From contig VXAY01005810.1 in the NCBI GenBank assembly GCA_013399855.1, positions 775,359 through 839,358 of the forward strand: a DNA stretch of 64,000 nt. The letters run 5' to 3'. How positions within the stretch are numbered: position 1 is the first letter of the stretch; each line of letters starts with the position of its first letter. A program made the translations under genes and the position numbers. Source of the DNA: Oxyruncus cristatus (lineage: Eukaryota; Chordata; Aves; Passeriformes; Cotingidae). Below are positions 1 through 14,429 of the stretch, one piece after another. The notes beneath the pieces were generated by a model, which saw only the letters and a program-made list of their open reading frames with translations, had not been told where the DNA came from and made no database searches.

Positions 1-377
1 ACAATAATAGGAAATATTGTTAAACTCCAGCACCTTTTGTAGCAATTATGAGCGTTCTCATTTTGGGAAGTCACCATGTGGGTGGACTCTTAGGGATGCT
101 CAAGGGAAGCATTTGAAGGACTCAAAGGATCATGGGCTGTGGGCTGTGATACAGCTTTGTGTGCCTACAAAAAAGTACACTGGGGCTCTGTTTGTGAAAT
201 GCTGGCATACATGTTACTGTTCCCATCATCAAGTGATCTCATTGCATGAGCTCCACTCTTTGTGTTTTAATACCTTGATCAGTGACAGCCAACCCCCATC
301 TGTCCATAAGCTCAGCAAGTTCTGATTCATTTCATCCTGGGGTTTCTTCCAAAGTTTCTGCAAGTCCTGCTGCCTGA

Positions 378-2694
<2,317 letters not shown>

Positions 2695-2860
2695 AGGACT
2701 TGCAGTCAAGCCCAGTGCTGTATTAGAATTATTGCCTGAAGTTTTCTCTTAGATACTACAAATACAGTAATTTATATCTCACTGGGATGTCATGAAGATA
2801 AATTAATATTTCGGAAGCTATTTAAGTCTGTAAATTAAAAGGCACAGTCAAGGTTAAAAC
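2695..2860 (+). other. LYRM9: Probable LYRM9 3' UTR with variant poly(A) signal
   Basis: After the LYRM9 stop there is AT-rich sequence with an ATTAAA at 2834-2839, the most frequent variant poly(A) signal. No canonical AATAAA is closer; the next is at 3472-3477, in a GC-rich patch. The 3' end is therefore placed near 2855 by inference only. Confidence 0.35.
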
Positions 2861-5800
2861 TATTGCCTTGCATAATCACAAAGTTTTAAGTTAAAGTCCA
2901 AACTTGTCTAAGCTTTGAGTAACTTCCTCCATTATATTGTTAGGCCTGGATCGGCCCTGGCAGTGTGTGATACACATTTGTGCAGGTTCTTTGGTCACAA
3001 GGTTCCCTTGCATCAGTCACTGTGGATTTCGGTGACTGAGGAGTTCAGCTTGTGTGTGTGTGTGACCCTGATGACAGCTGTCACTTTGAGAGGTCACGTT
3101 GTCCTCTGCCGGGCCCAGAGGTGTGTTCAGAGTGAAGCAGAGGTATGACCAGAGCACAGAGCTGAGTTTGATCCAACAGCAAACTCAAAAGCCTGACTGC
3201 CGAGGGGAGAACATGCCATGAGAACTTTCACCCTTTCTGAAGCCTGAACCACAGTATTTTCCACTTGCCTGACCGTGCTGCGGCCACATTTTCACTCTGC
3301 TCTGTGGGCTGTTTGAACTAATGGCTGTCTCGTTAAAGTCAGGGGCTGTCACTATCTCTGAGCCGCCACCAGAACAGCCCCTGCACGATCGGGTTCGTGC
3401 TGGGAGCGGCGCAGTCGCTGCCTGTGCGATGCTGTACAGCTCAAAGGCCTTTACAGCTCTTTGCAACACGAAATAAATGTCCTTACAAAGGGGAGTCCGC
3501 CTGCTTTTCAAGAAGCCCGTCTTTGCGCTGCCAGAATAGGTTTTGCGGGGTGAGGAGCCAGGAGTCCCTCGGCAGAGCCGTTCGGGGTGGGTTGCGGCCG
3601 CAGTGCCGCGCTCCGCCCGCAGGTGGCGGTGCGGGCGCACCTGAGCGCAGGTGTGTCCCCCGCCCGAGCCGAGCGCCCTCGGGCTCCGCACCGCCGCCTT
3701 CTTCTTGCGTTCGGCCGTGAAGGAACAAAAATCACAGTAGCTCAGCAGAATTTGGGAAGCGCTATTTTAGAAAGGGGGCTGTAAGTGAACGTTTGTATTG
3801 TATCAAAAAAACCCCTTTGTCTCTGCTAGCCCTAAACCCTCCTCTCCAAGAATTCCTAGCCTCTTATTGTTCTCTCTGCCATCACCACTGTTGTTCCTCT
3901 CTCTAGTCCCACGTCTTTCACATCACCTTATACACCCTTAACTTTGGTTGTCTTTGTTTTACATGTTCCTCAATTCTGTTCTCATCTTGTCTCTCTACCC
4001 CACTTATTTCTCCTCTTCAAATCCTTTTCTGTCAGGTGCATCAAACATACTCAGGTGTTATGCTGGGGCCAATCTTCTGCTTCATTTTAGGTAAAGCAGG
4101 AAGGTAATAGAGTTTCTCAACAGAGCAGGTGTTTCTCTGTGTGAGGAAAGCCTTTTAAGTAAATTTTTTTGAAAGTGCAGTCCTTTCGGTTTAAACTTTC
4201 AAAATAATTTGGTGCAAGGTAGAACACAGAAAGCTTCAACCTTGGCAGTCGACAAGGAATATCCAGTATGATACTGAACACCAATAAAAAAGCTCAAGCA
4301 TTTTTGATAATAGCTATCTGAGTGTGCTGTGTCTGATCAAGAGCAGCAAACAGGGGAGCCGTGCTGTATTCCAGATCTGTTCTGTGTGTTTGGTCTGCAG
4401 TATGGAGATGCACTGAACTTTGTATCACTGCAATAGTGAAAATTACAATCCTTAGTGGGATTAACAGAGTATGGAAACATGGCAGTTTCCTGAACTTTAA
4501 ATGTAGAGTGCTCGGCAGCCCTCTATGGCTTTAATTGCCTGACTTTTGGTAGTGTGAGGTGTAATATTTTGTTCAGTTACAAAATAGGATAATTGCATGT
4601 GTTTAAATCACTCTTACATGCCTGTTATTTAATTTATGGCTAGTTCAAAGGGAAAGAACCAAGGAGCTGGAAGATGCAACCGGGACATGTCTGCAGCTCC
4701 AAATGTCCGGGGTGCCAGCTGAGAACATCAGACCAAAGGTATGATAGAGGAACTGATATGGGAGGACCAAGATCTGTGAATTTTAGGTTTTGGAAAGTGG
4801 TAGAGCATTCAGTTCTCGGTAGGGCACAGAGGAGAAACATGATTGGTGAGCAGGAGACAACATGACTAAATATTTTGGTAGGGGTGATTCAGCTGGAGGG
4901 CATGAGGATATGTCTGAGGAGGGTTTGTTGGTTTTTTTTTTTCATACAAATACAATTTGGTTTTCAAAATAATAACCTTTTAATAGAGCGAAAATGCGAA
5001 GATTACTTACTCAGAATACAAATAAGTTTCCTGTTGGTGAGGAGAAATTATGTAAATAACTATTTACTTCCCTGAAAGTGAAAGTAATACCAGTGTCTCA
5101 GACATGTCTCTGTAATGACTGGGCTGAAGAGTCATTCAGTTGCAGAGCTGAGGCCTTTGTGTTTCCAAGACATTATACAAATTCCATTCTCCAGCAGCAT
5201 AATCTGAGTCCTAAGATGTTATGTTAACCCAGATGTAGATGAGAACCTGAACTCTGAGAGATTTGGGCAGAGCTTTAATACTTTTGACCAAAATTATTAT
5301 TCAGAAGTCATTTAATCCTGGAGTTGGCCAAATTTACCACTCACTGACCTGTCTGACTGGCGTTCTCTTCACCTTTGTTTGAGCAGCTTTCTACCTCTGT
5401 ACCACCCAACCCCGCTGAGCCTCAAGACTGTTCCCTGTTCCCAATGCCAGCGATCACTGCCAGCGGCTGTAATGGGGCCCACTGGGAGAAAGAACATGGC
5501 CACAGGCAGCTGCTCCTGGGTTCTCTGATGGCAGTTGGGTTCAAAACATCAATCCCAAATACATTGGTGCATCTGTGTTTCCATTTTCAGTCATCCAGAA
5601 TTTCTGAGCATAAAGCTGGTGGATCAAAGAGACTTTGTTGTGTCCTGAAATTACTATTGCAGAGTTTCAAACAGCTCACGGTGTTCATTAAGCTGCTGAC
5701 ATAGCAAGGCATAATGTCAGTAAAAGGAGACAAGCCTATTTGTAGGCTTTAGTTTCTCTTACTGAAATGAGGAACCCATATCTGCTTGAGTTCTGGTAAG

Positions 5801-8009
5801 TGATGGCCTGTTGATATGTGATTGCAGTAGCTGAATGATTAAGGGCCAGTCAGAAGGTTGTGTCCAAGCCCCGTTTTTGTGGCCTCCCTCATGACTGCTC
5901 CTGCAGTAAGTGATGGCAGCATCAGTTTCTCTGTGGAATAGGATCCCGTGCCCCTGCCTAGCCCGGGCTTTTCATTGTGTTTACACAACTGTAATAACTG
6001 CATTCTGCCAACAACACTTCTGCCGCTGGTTACAGTAAGATCTTGAGTCAATAACTTCTCCTAAATACAATTCAGAGTTGAGTGCACTTAACTCTTCAAA
6101 GGTTGTGTACAGGCAACTCTTGGTTAAGGAGGTAGAGAGGGTTTCACAGGAGGCTTGTTATGCAAGACAAACATTAGAACAAGGAAAGACAGTTGGGAGA
6201 CTTATGTTTAACAGGGTGAGATCATGCTTTACATTCTTGCAGAATGGAGAAACAAATCATTTAGATCATGTTACAGACTTACCAACATCCAGTCTAAGGT
6301 CAGAACCAAAGCTGGTGCTGTGCTTCCTGTTCTGTGTATGCATGACTTGGGAACCTAAAGTTGAAATTGTGTGGAAATAATCTGTACATTACAAATATGG
6401 AAATAACGTGTCTAAAATGGAGCAGTGGCAGCAGGTTGGTCAATGTGCTTTGTTTAGGTTCCTGCTCGTAAGCTCTCAGACAAATGGTAAAGACTACTTT
6501 GGTTATTACCAGCCTTGGAGCCTCATGTAGAAACTTTCTGCCTAGTGAAATTTTTTCCCTTTTTTTTTTTTTATTTATTTATTCATTTCAGGTTTTGATA
6601 TGGAAAAGATTGTGTGAATGTATGGTTAATGTAAAATACAGGATAGCATTCTGCTCTCGTGGCTTGAGACACATGTACCTCTGATCACATTCTTCTGTCA
6701 GAAGTGTTACTGATTTCAATTCACTCTCCCCACCGAAAGTCATTTGAGCTCTGTGGGTGCTGAATAGAATTCTTCCAACCCAGGCCAGGCCTTGCTTAGC
6801 ACCATTTGTCAGTAACTGAATGTTCTTTAAATCACTCTTTAGCACTTTGTAAACTCTTTCTCACTTGGTTTGTTATGTCACAGGTTTTTTGTTTAGAGAC
6901 ACTTGAGCTTCAGGATTTGATGCTAAACAAAAACCTCTCTTCCATGGTGTTTGGCTCACTTTCAGATGTCATAAGGAAGTGATCTTTACTGTGATACCGT
7001 ATGGAACAGGAATACACACTATTTCTGGGAAAACAAATAATATTCACTCTGATCTTTTTTAAAGGAAACAGTTTCTTATTTGTAATAGCTTTTAACTGGG
7101 CATTATAAATTGTGCCTTCGTATAAAGCTCTGATAAGCTGCAAACTGAACAGGCAGCACAACATCTGTGAGTCTTAAACATTCAGTATCATAGTATTTTT
7201 ACATCGTGAGAGTCCTTGACCTTAAACTGTAAGAAGGAGTCTCTAGAGCTTTCTGCTCCACAACATTGTGTCTCTCAGTGTCCCCCCAAATAGCAGAGGT
7301 GTATTTGAGGTAAGGAGTCTTATGGTCAGAGCAGTCTTCTGAAGCAAGTCACTGACACCCGAAAATGGCTGGACATGGACCCACACTGCCCACTGGGTCA
7401 GTGCCTTTCCTGCAGCCTTCCCTGCTGCTCAGAGCTCATGTATTTCTGCTTGAGCTCGAGCCAGCTGGCACATCTTTCAACTTTTGTATTATTTGATTAA
7501 TTTATCTTATAATTCTGTCAAGCCAGATTTTATGAAATAGTGTTAACTGAAGTATGCAATAATCATCAAGTACTCCTTTCAGCTTGTGATTAAACAGAGC
7601 AGACGCTAACTTTTAAAAAAACCCTGCTCTTTGAAGAGTATTTTCCTCATAATTGTGTTTGATATTTAAAATAGTTTAGAAAAGTTTAGGAGCAGAGGGA
7701 GGCATCTGTCCCTTGCAGCTAAGAGCTTGACGATGTTGGTATTTGTCGGTGAGGGAGAGGTCCCTGGCATTGCTCACTTCAGTGGGAGAGTCTGAAGAGG
7801 ACAGTTCTGAGGCTGCTGTTTGCTGTCCTTGCCTGTGAACTGGGAGGCCCAAGAAGTGAACTTGCCTGTTCTGTAACTGTCGACCTGGGTGCCTTTTCCC
7901 TCAGAAGGATCTGCCTTCATGTTCTGCATGGGTCCATTTTGAGAAGGATTAACTTGATTTTTGTTTTTTTAGTTAGTAACTTCTGAGCCAGCTTGGTTTG
8001 GGTATTTCA
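2860..8009. other. Intergenic DNA, no recognised gene
   Basis: Between LYRM9 and NOS2 I see no exon series on either strand. Open frames here are short and show no family resemblance. The only marked feature is the CpG-rich patch at about 3.39-3.73 kb, listed separately. The rest is mixed AT-rich unique sequence. Confidence 0.5.
3390..3730. promoter_or_regulatory. CpG-rich patch (small CpG island)
   Basis: A block dense in CG dinucleotides (for example gcggccgc, gccgcgctccgcccgc and gcgggcgcacc) lies inside AT-rich intergenic DNA about 0.7 kb beyond the LYRM9 stop. It contains a NotI-type GCGGCCGC. CpG islands usually mark promoters, but I could not tie this one to a gene. Candidates are an unannotated non-coding transcript, a distal NOS2 element, or an old CpG-rich insertion. 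Open frames on both strands here follow from the base composition and are not taken as genes. Confidence 0.45.
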
Positions 8010-8275
8010 CAGGATCACAGAATCACTGAGGTTGAGGTTGGAAAAGACCTCCAAGATCATCAAGTCCAACCTGTGACTGATACCCCCTTGTCCCCCAGCC
8101 CAGAGCACTGAGTGCCACGTCCAGTCGTTCCTCAGACACCTCCAGGGATGGGGACTCCACCACCTCCCTGGGCAGCCCTTTCCAATGCCTGACCACCCTT
8201 TCCATGAAGAAATTCCTCCTGATGTCCCACCTGACTCTCCCCTGGCACAGCTTGAGACTAAATCATTACCCCCTA
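8010..8275 (-). mobile_element. CR1 non-LTR retrotransposon, 5'-truncated 3' end
   Basis: The plus strand reads atcacagaatcactgaggtt, then ggaaaagacctccaagatca, then the block ending in the CR1-typical cccctggcacagcttgag. This is the reverse complement of the avian CR1 3' terminal region, whose sense strand ends in short ATTCTRTG-type repeats. The element therefore lies in minus orientation with its 3' end near 8010. CR1 copies are usually 5'-truncated, as here. It sits in intergenic DNA and carries no intact frame. Confidence 0.9.
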
Positions 8276-11200
8276 TAAAATATTTTTTTTTTCAGCCACA
8301 GCTAAACAACTTCAGACTGGATGGTCTTATTACCTGTAATCTTCCTTCTGCCAGAGTTCAGCTTCATCTGTTTAAAAACCACTGCACTTTATGTCTTTTT
8401 ATTATTACAGCTTGGTTTTTTTCATAGTGTCTGGTATCCTTTTTAAGAAAAGTTAAAAAGCACTGGTGTTTTGATTAATATTTCCCGCCATTCTACAGAA
8501 TGGATTTTAAGAGATACAAAATTGGCAAATTCTTGCTGCTGCTGAGGTTGACTCATGTTCTGCATTAGGTAAAATCACACAAGATCTGGGATTTTTTCTG
8601 CCTTGCTTCAATTTCTCATCAGTCATTTCATCTACAGAAAATCAAATATGTCTCAGATGGTGTGGAACAAGGAACAAGGAAAAACAGAGTATTTTGTTTT
8701 CCACAATTGTGCAACTGCAAGGGCTACTTTCTCTTTTATTTTGTGTTTTTCCCTCCATTTTTAGAGGTCTCAGAAATGGTGTGTTTAATCACAGTTTACA
8801 GCACAGAATGCAGTTGAATCTTGGAGCTTTCTCTCCCCCAGGAGCTCTGTCGAGTTTGTCCTCTTAGCTGGAAGTATCTCAAGAGTACATTGGAGCTTTA
8901 TGGCCAAGAGTTTCAAAAGTAATTCTCAGATTACTTTTTAGGTGCTTACTCTGGGAGATCTTCAACATTATACTTGGTGATAATTCTACACATTTCAATG
9001 TGTGGCTGTTAAACCTCAGGAAAATAAGGTCAGTTCTGTTCTGCTCTTTCACGTGCTGCCCTGTGTGTTTGGGGTGTGTGGGATCTTGGGTTCACTGCGG
9101 GGTGGTGCAGCCTCGCAGCTGCAATGACCAGCTGGGCTGTCATGGGCGAGGCAGGAGAACACAACAGCTCGCAGGGATCTCCGTGCTGGGCACTGCTCAA
9201 GAACCCAGGAGAGCTCAGAACCCCCGTTCCCTCCCCTGCCCCTTGTCTCCCGCTCGCTGGGTTGTGTCCCCACTGTCCTTTAGCTGGATGATCTCCGTGC
9301 ACGGAGCACCTCTCGGACAGGTTGGGACTGCGTGGCAAGGACCAGGAAATTGGGTACTCCCCACTAGCGGGGCTCTGAGCTGGGAGGTACCGGCATGGGG
9401 ATGATCAGTTTGCAATTGTTTCAGAAACATGGTTTAAAAATACGGAGATCTCCAAATCCTGCTCCCAGCTGATAGAATAGAGGCTGTAGGATGTCACAGC
9501 AGCACTGTGCCAAGTCTGGTAGTTTCTAATTGATTCAATGCAGTGAAAAGGCATCCAGTGTGTATTATGAAACTTGAGATGGAGAGCCAATCCCTGCACT
9601 CCAACTTCATTGCTCTCATAAGCAAAGGTGCAGGTTTTATAGCTGAGGTAATTATACAAAAAATGTACACAATATGAGTGGTATTTAGCATAAAAAGTAA
9701 TTTGAATGCAATCCATGTCTGGTTGAGAGAGGAACAGAACCATAAACCTTTTGATCTAACAAAGAGGTTTGAAAGGAACAGATTGGGTACAGTACTGAAC
9801 CTGTACTCAGCTCACTTTATTGCTTTATATGGGGAGGGGTTTATTTATTTACTATTTAGGAAGTGTTTTCAATTTTGTAAGTATCAGGAAGAAATCACAG
9901 CTCATAATTACATAACTTTGCTCTGTATAACTCTGTAACACTCTTACAAAGCCCTGGAATTCACAGGTACTGTCTGGGAGACACAAATCTTGCCTTTGTG
10001 CTCTGTCAAATTCTGTCTTGGCCTATAATAACAAAGGCAGTCTAGACAGTTGCTTACCAGGATGTTTCCTTCCCATGGTGTTCAGGGGTTCTGAGCCAAA
10101 GCCACTGGAATCAAAGGGAAGGAATCCCCTGTACTTTGGTAACATTCACCGTTTTACACCATTTTTCATTGCTCTGAATACTCAGAGAAATGGACTGTGC
10201 TTAACCATGGTTACCAGAATTAAAATGGAAACAGTTTTGTTTGTGCAGTTATGGATTAATTAGCGGGTGCAACCTGCATTCTCCTATAAACTTATGCACA
10301 ATGTCAGTTTTTTATGGGCTTCGTTTCAGTTACTGGAGTTATGTTTGAGGAATATTCCACAAATCCAGCACTATTCAGGGTACCCTATTGCAGCAACTGC
10401 CTCAGGTTCACCTACACGTTGGGTTTGCTTGCTAGGCAGTTCCAAATGAAGAAACAGTTGTTTTAGTCCATGATGGAGGATTAGTCAGAGTATGTGTGAC
10501 CATATTTCCAAAGCACATCCTGTGTATGTGACAGGAGCCACAGCATCAGGGACACAGGGAAGCACCACATTGGCAGCCCTGCCTGAAGAGAGCTTTCATG
10601 TTAGACTGTTCTTCCCTACTCACCGACACTGTAGGATGGGTGTTCCTCCAGTTACGCAATCATTGGATGACCAACAAACAAATTAAAAAAAACAGGAGAT
10701 GTAGTGAGAGGATATGTTCATACTGACATCTTTATTTAGATTTGTGATGGGAGACAAAATGTCCTAAATTAGTCCAGATATTCAGTCCATGAATTGGAAG
10801 TGGCAGCAGAGTAGCAGAGAGTTGTGTACAGTGTTGCTCAACAGAGACTGGCCAGGGAAATGGTCTGCATTTCGGTGTATTCGTGTTGTCTGTGTTTCCG
10901 TGTCTGTATTTCCAGGTGTAAGTATTGAGCTGGACTTGCAGCTCAAAATCAATGAAAACTGACTAAAAGTACTCTGAAGGTGCTGAAGAATGTGCCACAG
11001 GAATTGTCTTTTTTGGTAGGGGAAGAGAGATAGTTGCTAGAAAAGGAGCTGTAAGCTCATATCCCCACCCTCTGGCACTGTTTCCCTCCTGGGAAGGGCA
11101 GAGGAAGGAAATTTCACTCTCACAGAAGGTTTGGAAATGTGATGTAATTTGCACAGACACTGAAAGCTGTGCAGGCGTAGGCAAGACTGGCCTAACTGTA

Positions 11201-14200
11201 GTGCTTAGCAAGGAGTCTTTAAAAATAATTGAAGTAGTAAAAAGAGTCATAAAGATAAAGCAGAGCCATAGAATTGCCTGAGAAGACCCCTGTCTCCGTC
11301 CAGGAAACATGGAAAGCAGGTCAACATGCCCTGGTTTCATATAGACTAAGATGCGCTGGCCAAAGCGTGACGTGTGAAGGTGCAGGAAACAACGGAGTAG
11401 ATGCAGGCAGGTGTCAGGAGGAGTGGGAGACTCGCAGGGCAGCAGTAAAGATAAGCCTGGGAGTTTTGCTGGAATTGTTTCAGCAGTGCTCTGTGTTTTT
11501 TACACTGAAGTTTTAGATGTTCAGAACTGAAGTTACTTTTATACTTCAATATTCTGTTCTTCATTTCAGTCCATAAATTTGTGGTTTTTTGAAAACCAGT
11601 ATTCAAATCTCTTCTGTTACCTGTCCTTGATTAGAAATTCTACTGCCCTCAGCCAGTGCTCTGTTACTGAAATGGGAGTTCCTTCCTCAGGCTGTGCTTT
11701 TACTAAAGGATGCCTTTGCTGCTGCAGCCATGGCTGAGGATCCCAGGAGTGAGTCAGGAGGTGTCAGCAACCGCTTCTGCTTGAGCCAACGTGCAGCCAG
11801 GCACACAAAATCTGGTTATTGATAGTCTCCTGGCTTTGTCCCTCCCTCACTTCCTTGCCCTTGGTTGTGATATGCACACAGTGGAATTTTGGAAAGGATG
11901 ACTGATGAGGGAATTTTGTTATTTCTGCACATCTGAGTTTGACCAAACTGACAGTGAGCAGACAGGAAGGGGTGGGTTTACTGGAACAGCACTGTAAATT
12001 TAGCACTGTCTTTAACTTTCATTTTTGCCCTAAGATGTTCACATAGGGGAATTTTCCACCCTGTCCTGCCATCATTTGACACGCAGCCTTCGACTGGAGA
12101 GCAGGAAGTGGCAAATGAAACGTTACCCTTCCCACCCTCAACTGCTGCTTTTAATGTCCCTTCAATCTGCAGAAACTAAAAAGGAGTCCAGCCTGGGATT
12201 CTACTAGTATTTGCATATTTTCAAGCATGTAGGCCTGGGTCTTTTATTTTGCTTTTGATAGAGGTTTTATCCCCACTTTATAAAGAAAACCTCAAAATAA
12301 TGAAGAAGACAGTGAAGAAGAGACTACAGTTAGTGGTGAATATGATAAAACCTTAAAGGAACTGTAAGCAATCAGAACACACACAAAAAACCAGAGTTGA
12401 CATCTTGCAGAGTTTGGGATAAGATTCAAACCAAATGAATGTTCTTTGGGAAATGAAAAACCAAACCAGTATAAAAGAAGATTGACAGTAGTCAGTGAGA
12501 GCAGATATTTGCGAGCAGCATTTTAAACAGTGGTTATTATTGTACTAATTGTATCTTTCTTTGCCAGAAACCACACAGAGCTTCCATTAAAACCAGTGGA
12601 TCTATGGAGGTTCCAGAGAATAAAGGCAGGGAGAAGTGGTGAGAAGCTCTGTTGTATAATTGCCTTAATCTTCATTTTAAGACACACAGTCCTTGGGAGT
12701 TGGCTTCCACAGCCCAGTTTCTTTTGTGTGTTTAAGGGTGGAATGTCATAAGGAGGGAAAGTGTCCTTAAAATTATTTTTATTTTTGTTCCTAATGTTTT
12801 AAATTAAATGTAGCAAATTGATAACACTGAAGTCTTGTATTTTTATAGTTACCAGTTTCACTTTACATGACTCCATTAGACATTTAAAGAACTGGAGGTT
12901 GAGAAACTGGAAACTTCTAGTCTGTGTTATCATGTAATTCTCCAGGTGTGATTTGTATATGCAGTTGTCACTACCCCCATCCTTTAGTACAGAACATTTT
13001 CACCATACTCAGGATAGCTTTAAGGACAGTGACTGAAATGTACCCCCTTGAGATTTGCAAGCACTGAAAAATAAGACCAGCAGAAATGGGCCACCTATAC
13101 CCTTTAAAAAGTTCCTATGATACAGCTGCTGGATACCTCACAACCCGTGTGTCACAGGCTTTCTCGGCAATTTCTGGAACTTTTAATATTTAGTGTAGGA
13201 ATTAGGAGGCTAAAAATGTGGGGTTTGCAGATGACATTTTTGGATGAGCAGTGCAATGTTACTGGCAAACTGCAGGTACGATCCCAGGGTGATCTGGCAC
13301 CCAGGCTGTGCCACAAACACTCATCGTTGCCATTATTTATGTATTTATTTACCTCTGAGTTGAAAAAGTCCAGAGAGGCTTTCCTGTGGCTCATTGTCTG
13401 TCCTGCCAGGCATTGGAGTCAGCACAAACAGACAATACTTGTCTTACACAAACTTTTTTAGTATGAAATCCACTTGAGCTAATGCAGAACCTTGCAGATA
13501 TGATATATATTATAATATCAGACACACAATACAACTTAGTTGGAAGAAAATTGCAGAAAGTTGATTATTGATTCTGCAGACCATCACACATTCAGAAACA
13601 AAACAATATTTGACTCAAAATGACAGCATGGTCAGCGTGCCATTGAATAGGTCAAACAGTCTGCTTGGAAAGGGCACCTCTTTCATCAAAGTTTAATGCA
13701 AGGAAAGCAACTGCTTCTTGCATTCTGGTATGGCAGAGGCAGAAGTGGCTGTGCAAAAATAGGAAATATGTGCGGAATTGGGAAAAACCTTCGAAGCAGT
13801 GTAGAGTGTTTGGGGAAGGAGTGCACAGTGAGCTTATTTTAGTTAATCTCTTGACTCCACCTGGGAATTGAATGGTGCTTTCTTGTTCTTACTGTACAGA
13901 GGGTGTTTTATTACTGATTTCAGTGCATAAAAAAACAGATCTTGTTTGAGCAACTGGAGTGATTAAACAGTTCCCTGAATGGCTGTACCTTGGCCAATCC
14001 TTTAAACAATTCTCCTAAGGAAAGATGTTTCTTCTCCTCTGGTTATCCCAAATCTGATTTTTCATATCCAATCCCTACACAGCCTTTCCTGAATCTCAGC
14101 AGTCTCCAAGCACAGAGAAATAAGGAGGGTGAATAGTAGAAGCTTAGAAGCCACTGGACAGAGTTGAATTCAATTAAATTTCTTCTAAGATATGTTCTTT

Positions 14201-14260
14201 CTTACAGTACTAGACATTAAGATTCCCCATACTCTGTAGAAAAGTGAGGTTAATAAGAAA
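8276..14260. other. Intergenic DNA upstream of NOS2, no firm gene
   Basis: About 6 kb of moderately AT-rich sequence without a recognisable gene. A purine-rich stretch at 12,288-12,363 has exon-like borders but no family match and is discussed as a finding only. The higher-GC block at about 9.05-9.40 kb has overlapping open frames on both strands and no resemblance to a protein. Confidence 0.45.
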
Positions 14261-14267
14261 GGGAAGG

Positions 14268-14324
14268 ATGCAAATAGGATTTTTAAACTCTGACAGAATA
14301 GCAAATGCAAAGAAGAGTATAAAG
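14268..14324 (+). promoter_or_regulatory. NOS2: Candidate NOS2 core promoter: two octamers and TATA box
   Basis: A perfect octamer ATGCAAAT is at 14268-14275, a one-mismatch octamer ATGCAAAG at 14305-14312 and TATAAAG at 14318-14324, all on the plus strand. Mammalian NOS2 promoters are known to combine a TATA box with an octamer just upstream, so the arrangement fits. A start site near 14,345-14,355 is implied. By eye I find no perfect NF-kB decamer in the 300 bases upstream, although inducible NOS2 promoters normally have one, so it may lie further out. The assignment is inference from motif order and position 2.6 kb before the coding start. Confidence 0.5.
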
Positions 14325-14344
14325 GCAGAACTTCATGGCATGAC

Positions 14345-14429
14345 ATTGAGACACAGCTCACACATCATTTCTGCCTGCTGATTGGATGTCTGGAATATTT
14401 TAAACAAAGGGATGTCACCGCTAATTCTG
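14345..14429 (+). other. NOS2: Candidate non-coding exon 1 of NOS2
   Basis: Downstream of the TATA box, the first good donor is ctaattctg|gtgaga, with its GT at 14430-14431. A matching acceptor, tctctgtcctcag, ends at 16873, leaving a 69-nt leader before the ATG at 16943. NOS2 in mammals has a non-coding first exon and 26 coding exons; 26 coding exons are found here. Exact ends need transcript data. Confidence 0.35.

Noticed and set aside
3185..3691. 168-codon minus-strand frame in the CpG-rich block
   Set aside because: Open because of high GC; low-complexity Arg/Pro/Ala composition and no family resemblance.
9000..9404. 134-codon plus-strand frame with overlapping minus-strand frames
   Set aside because: No splice-like context and no known motif; frames open on both strands suggest base composition.
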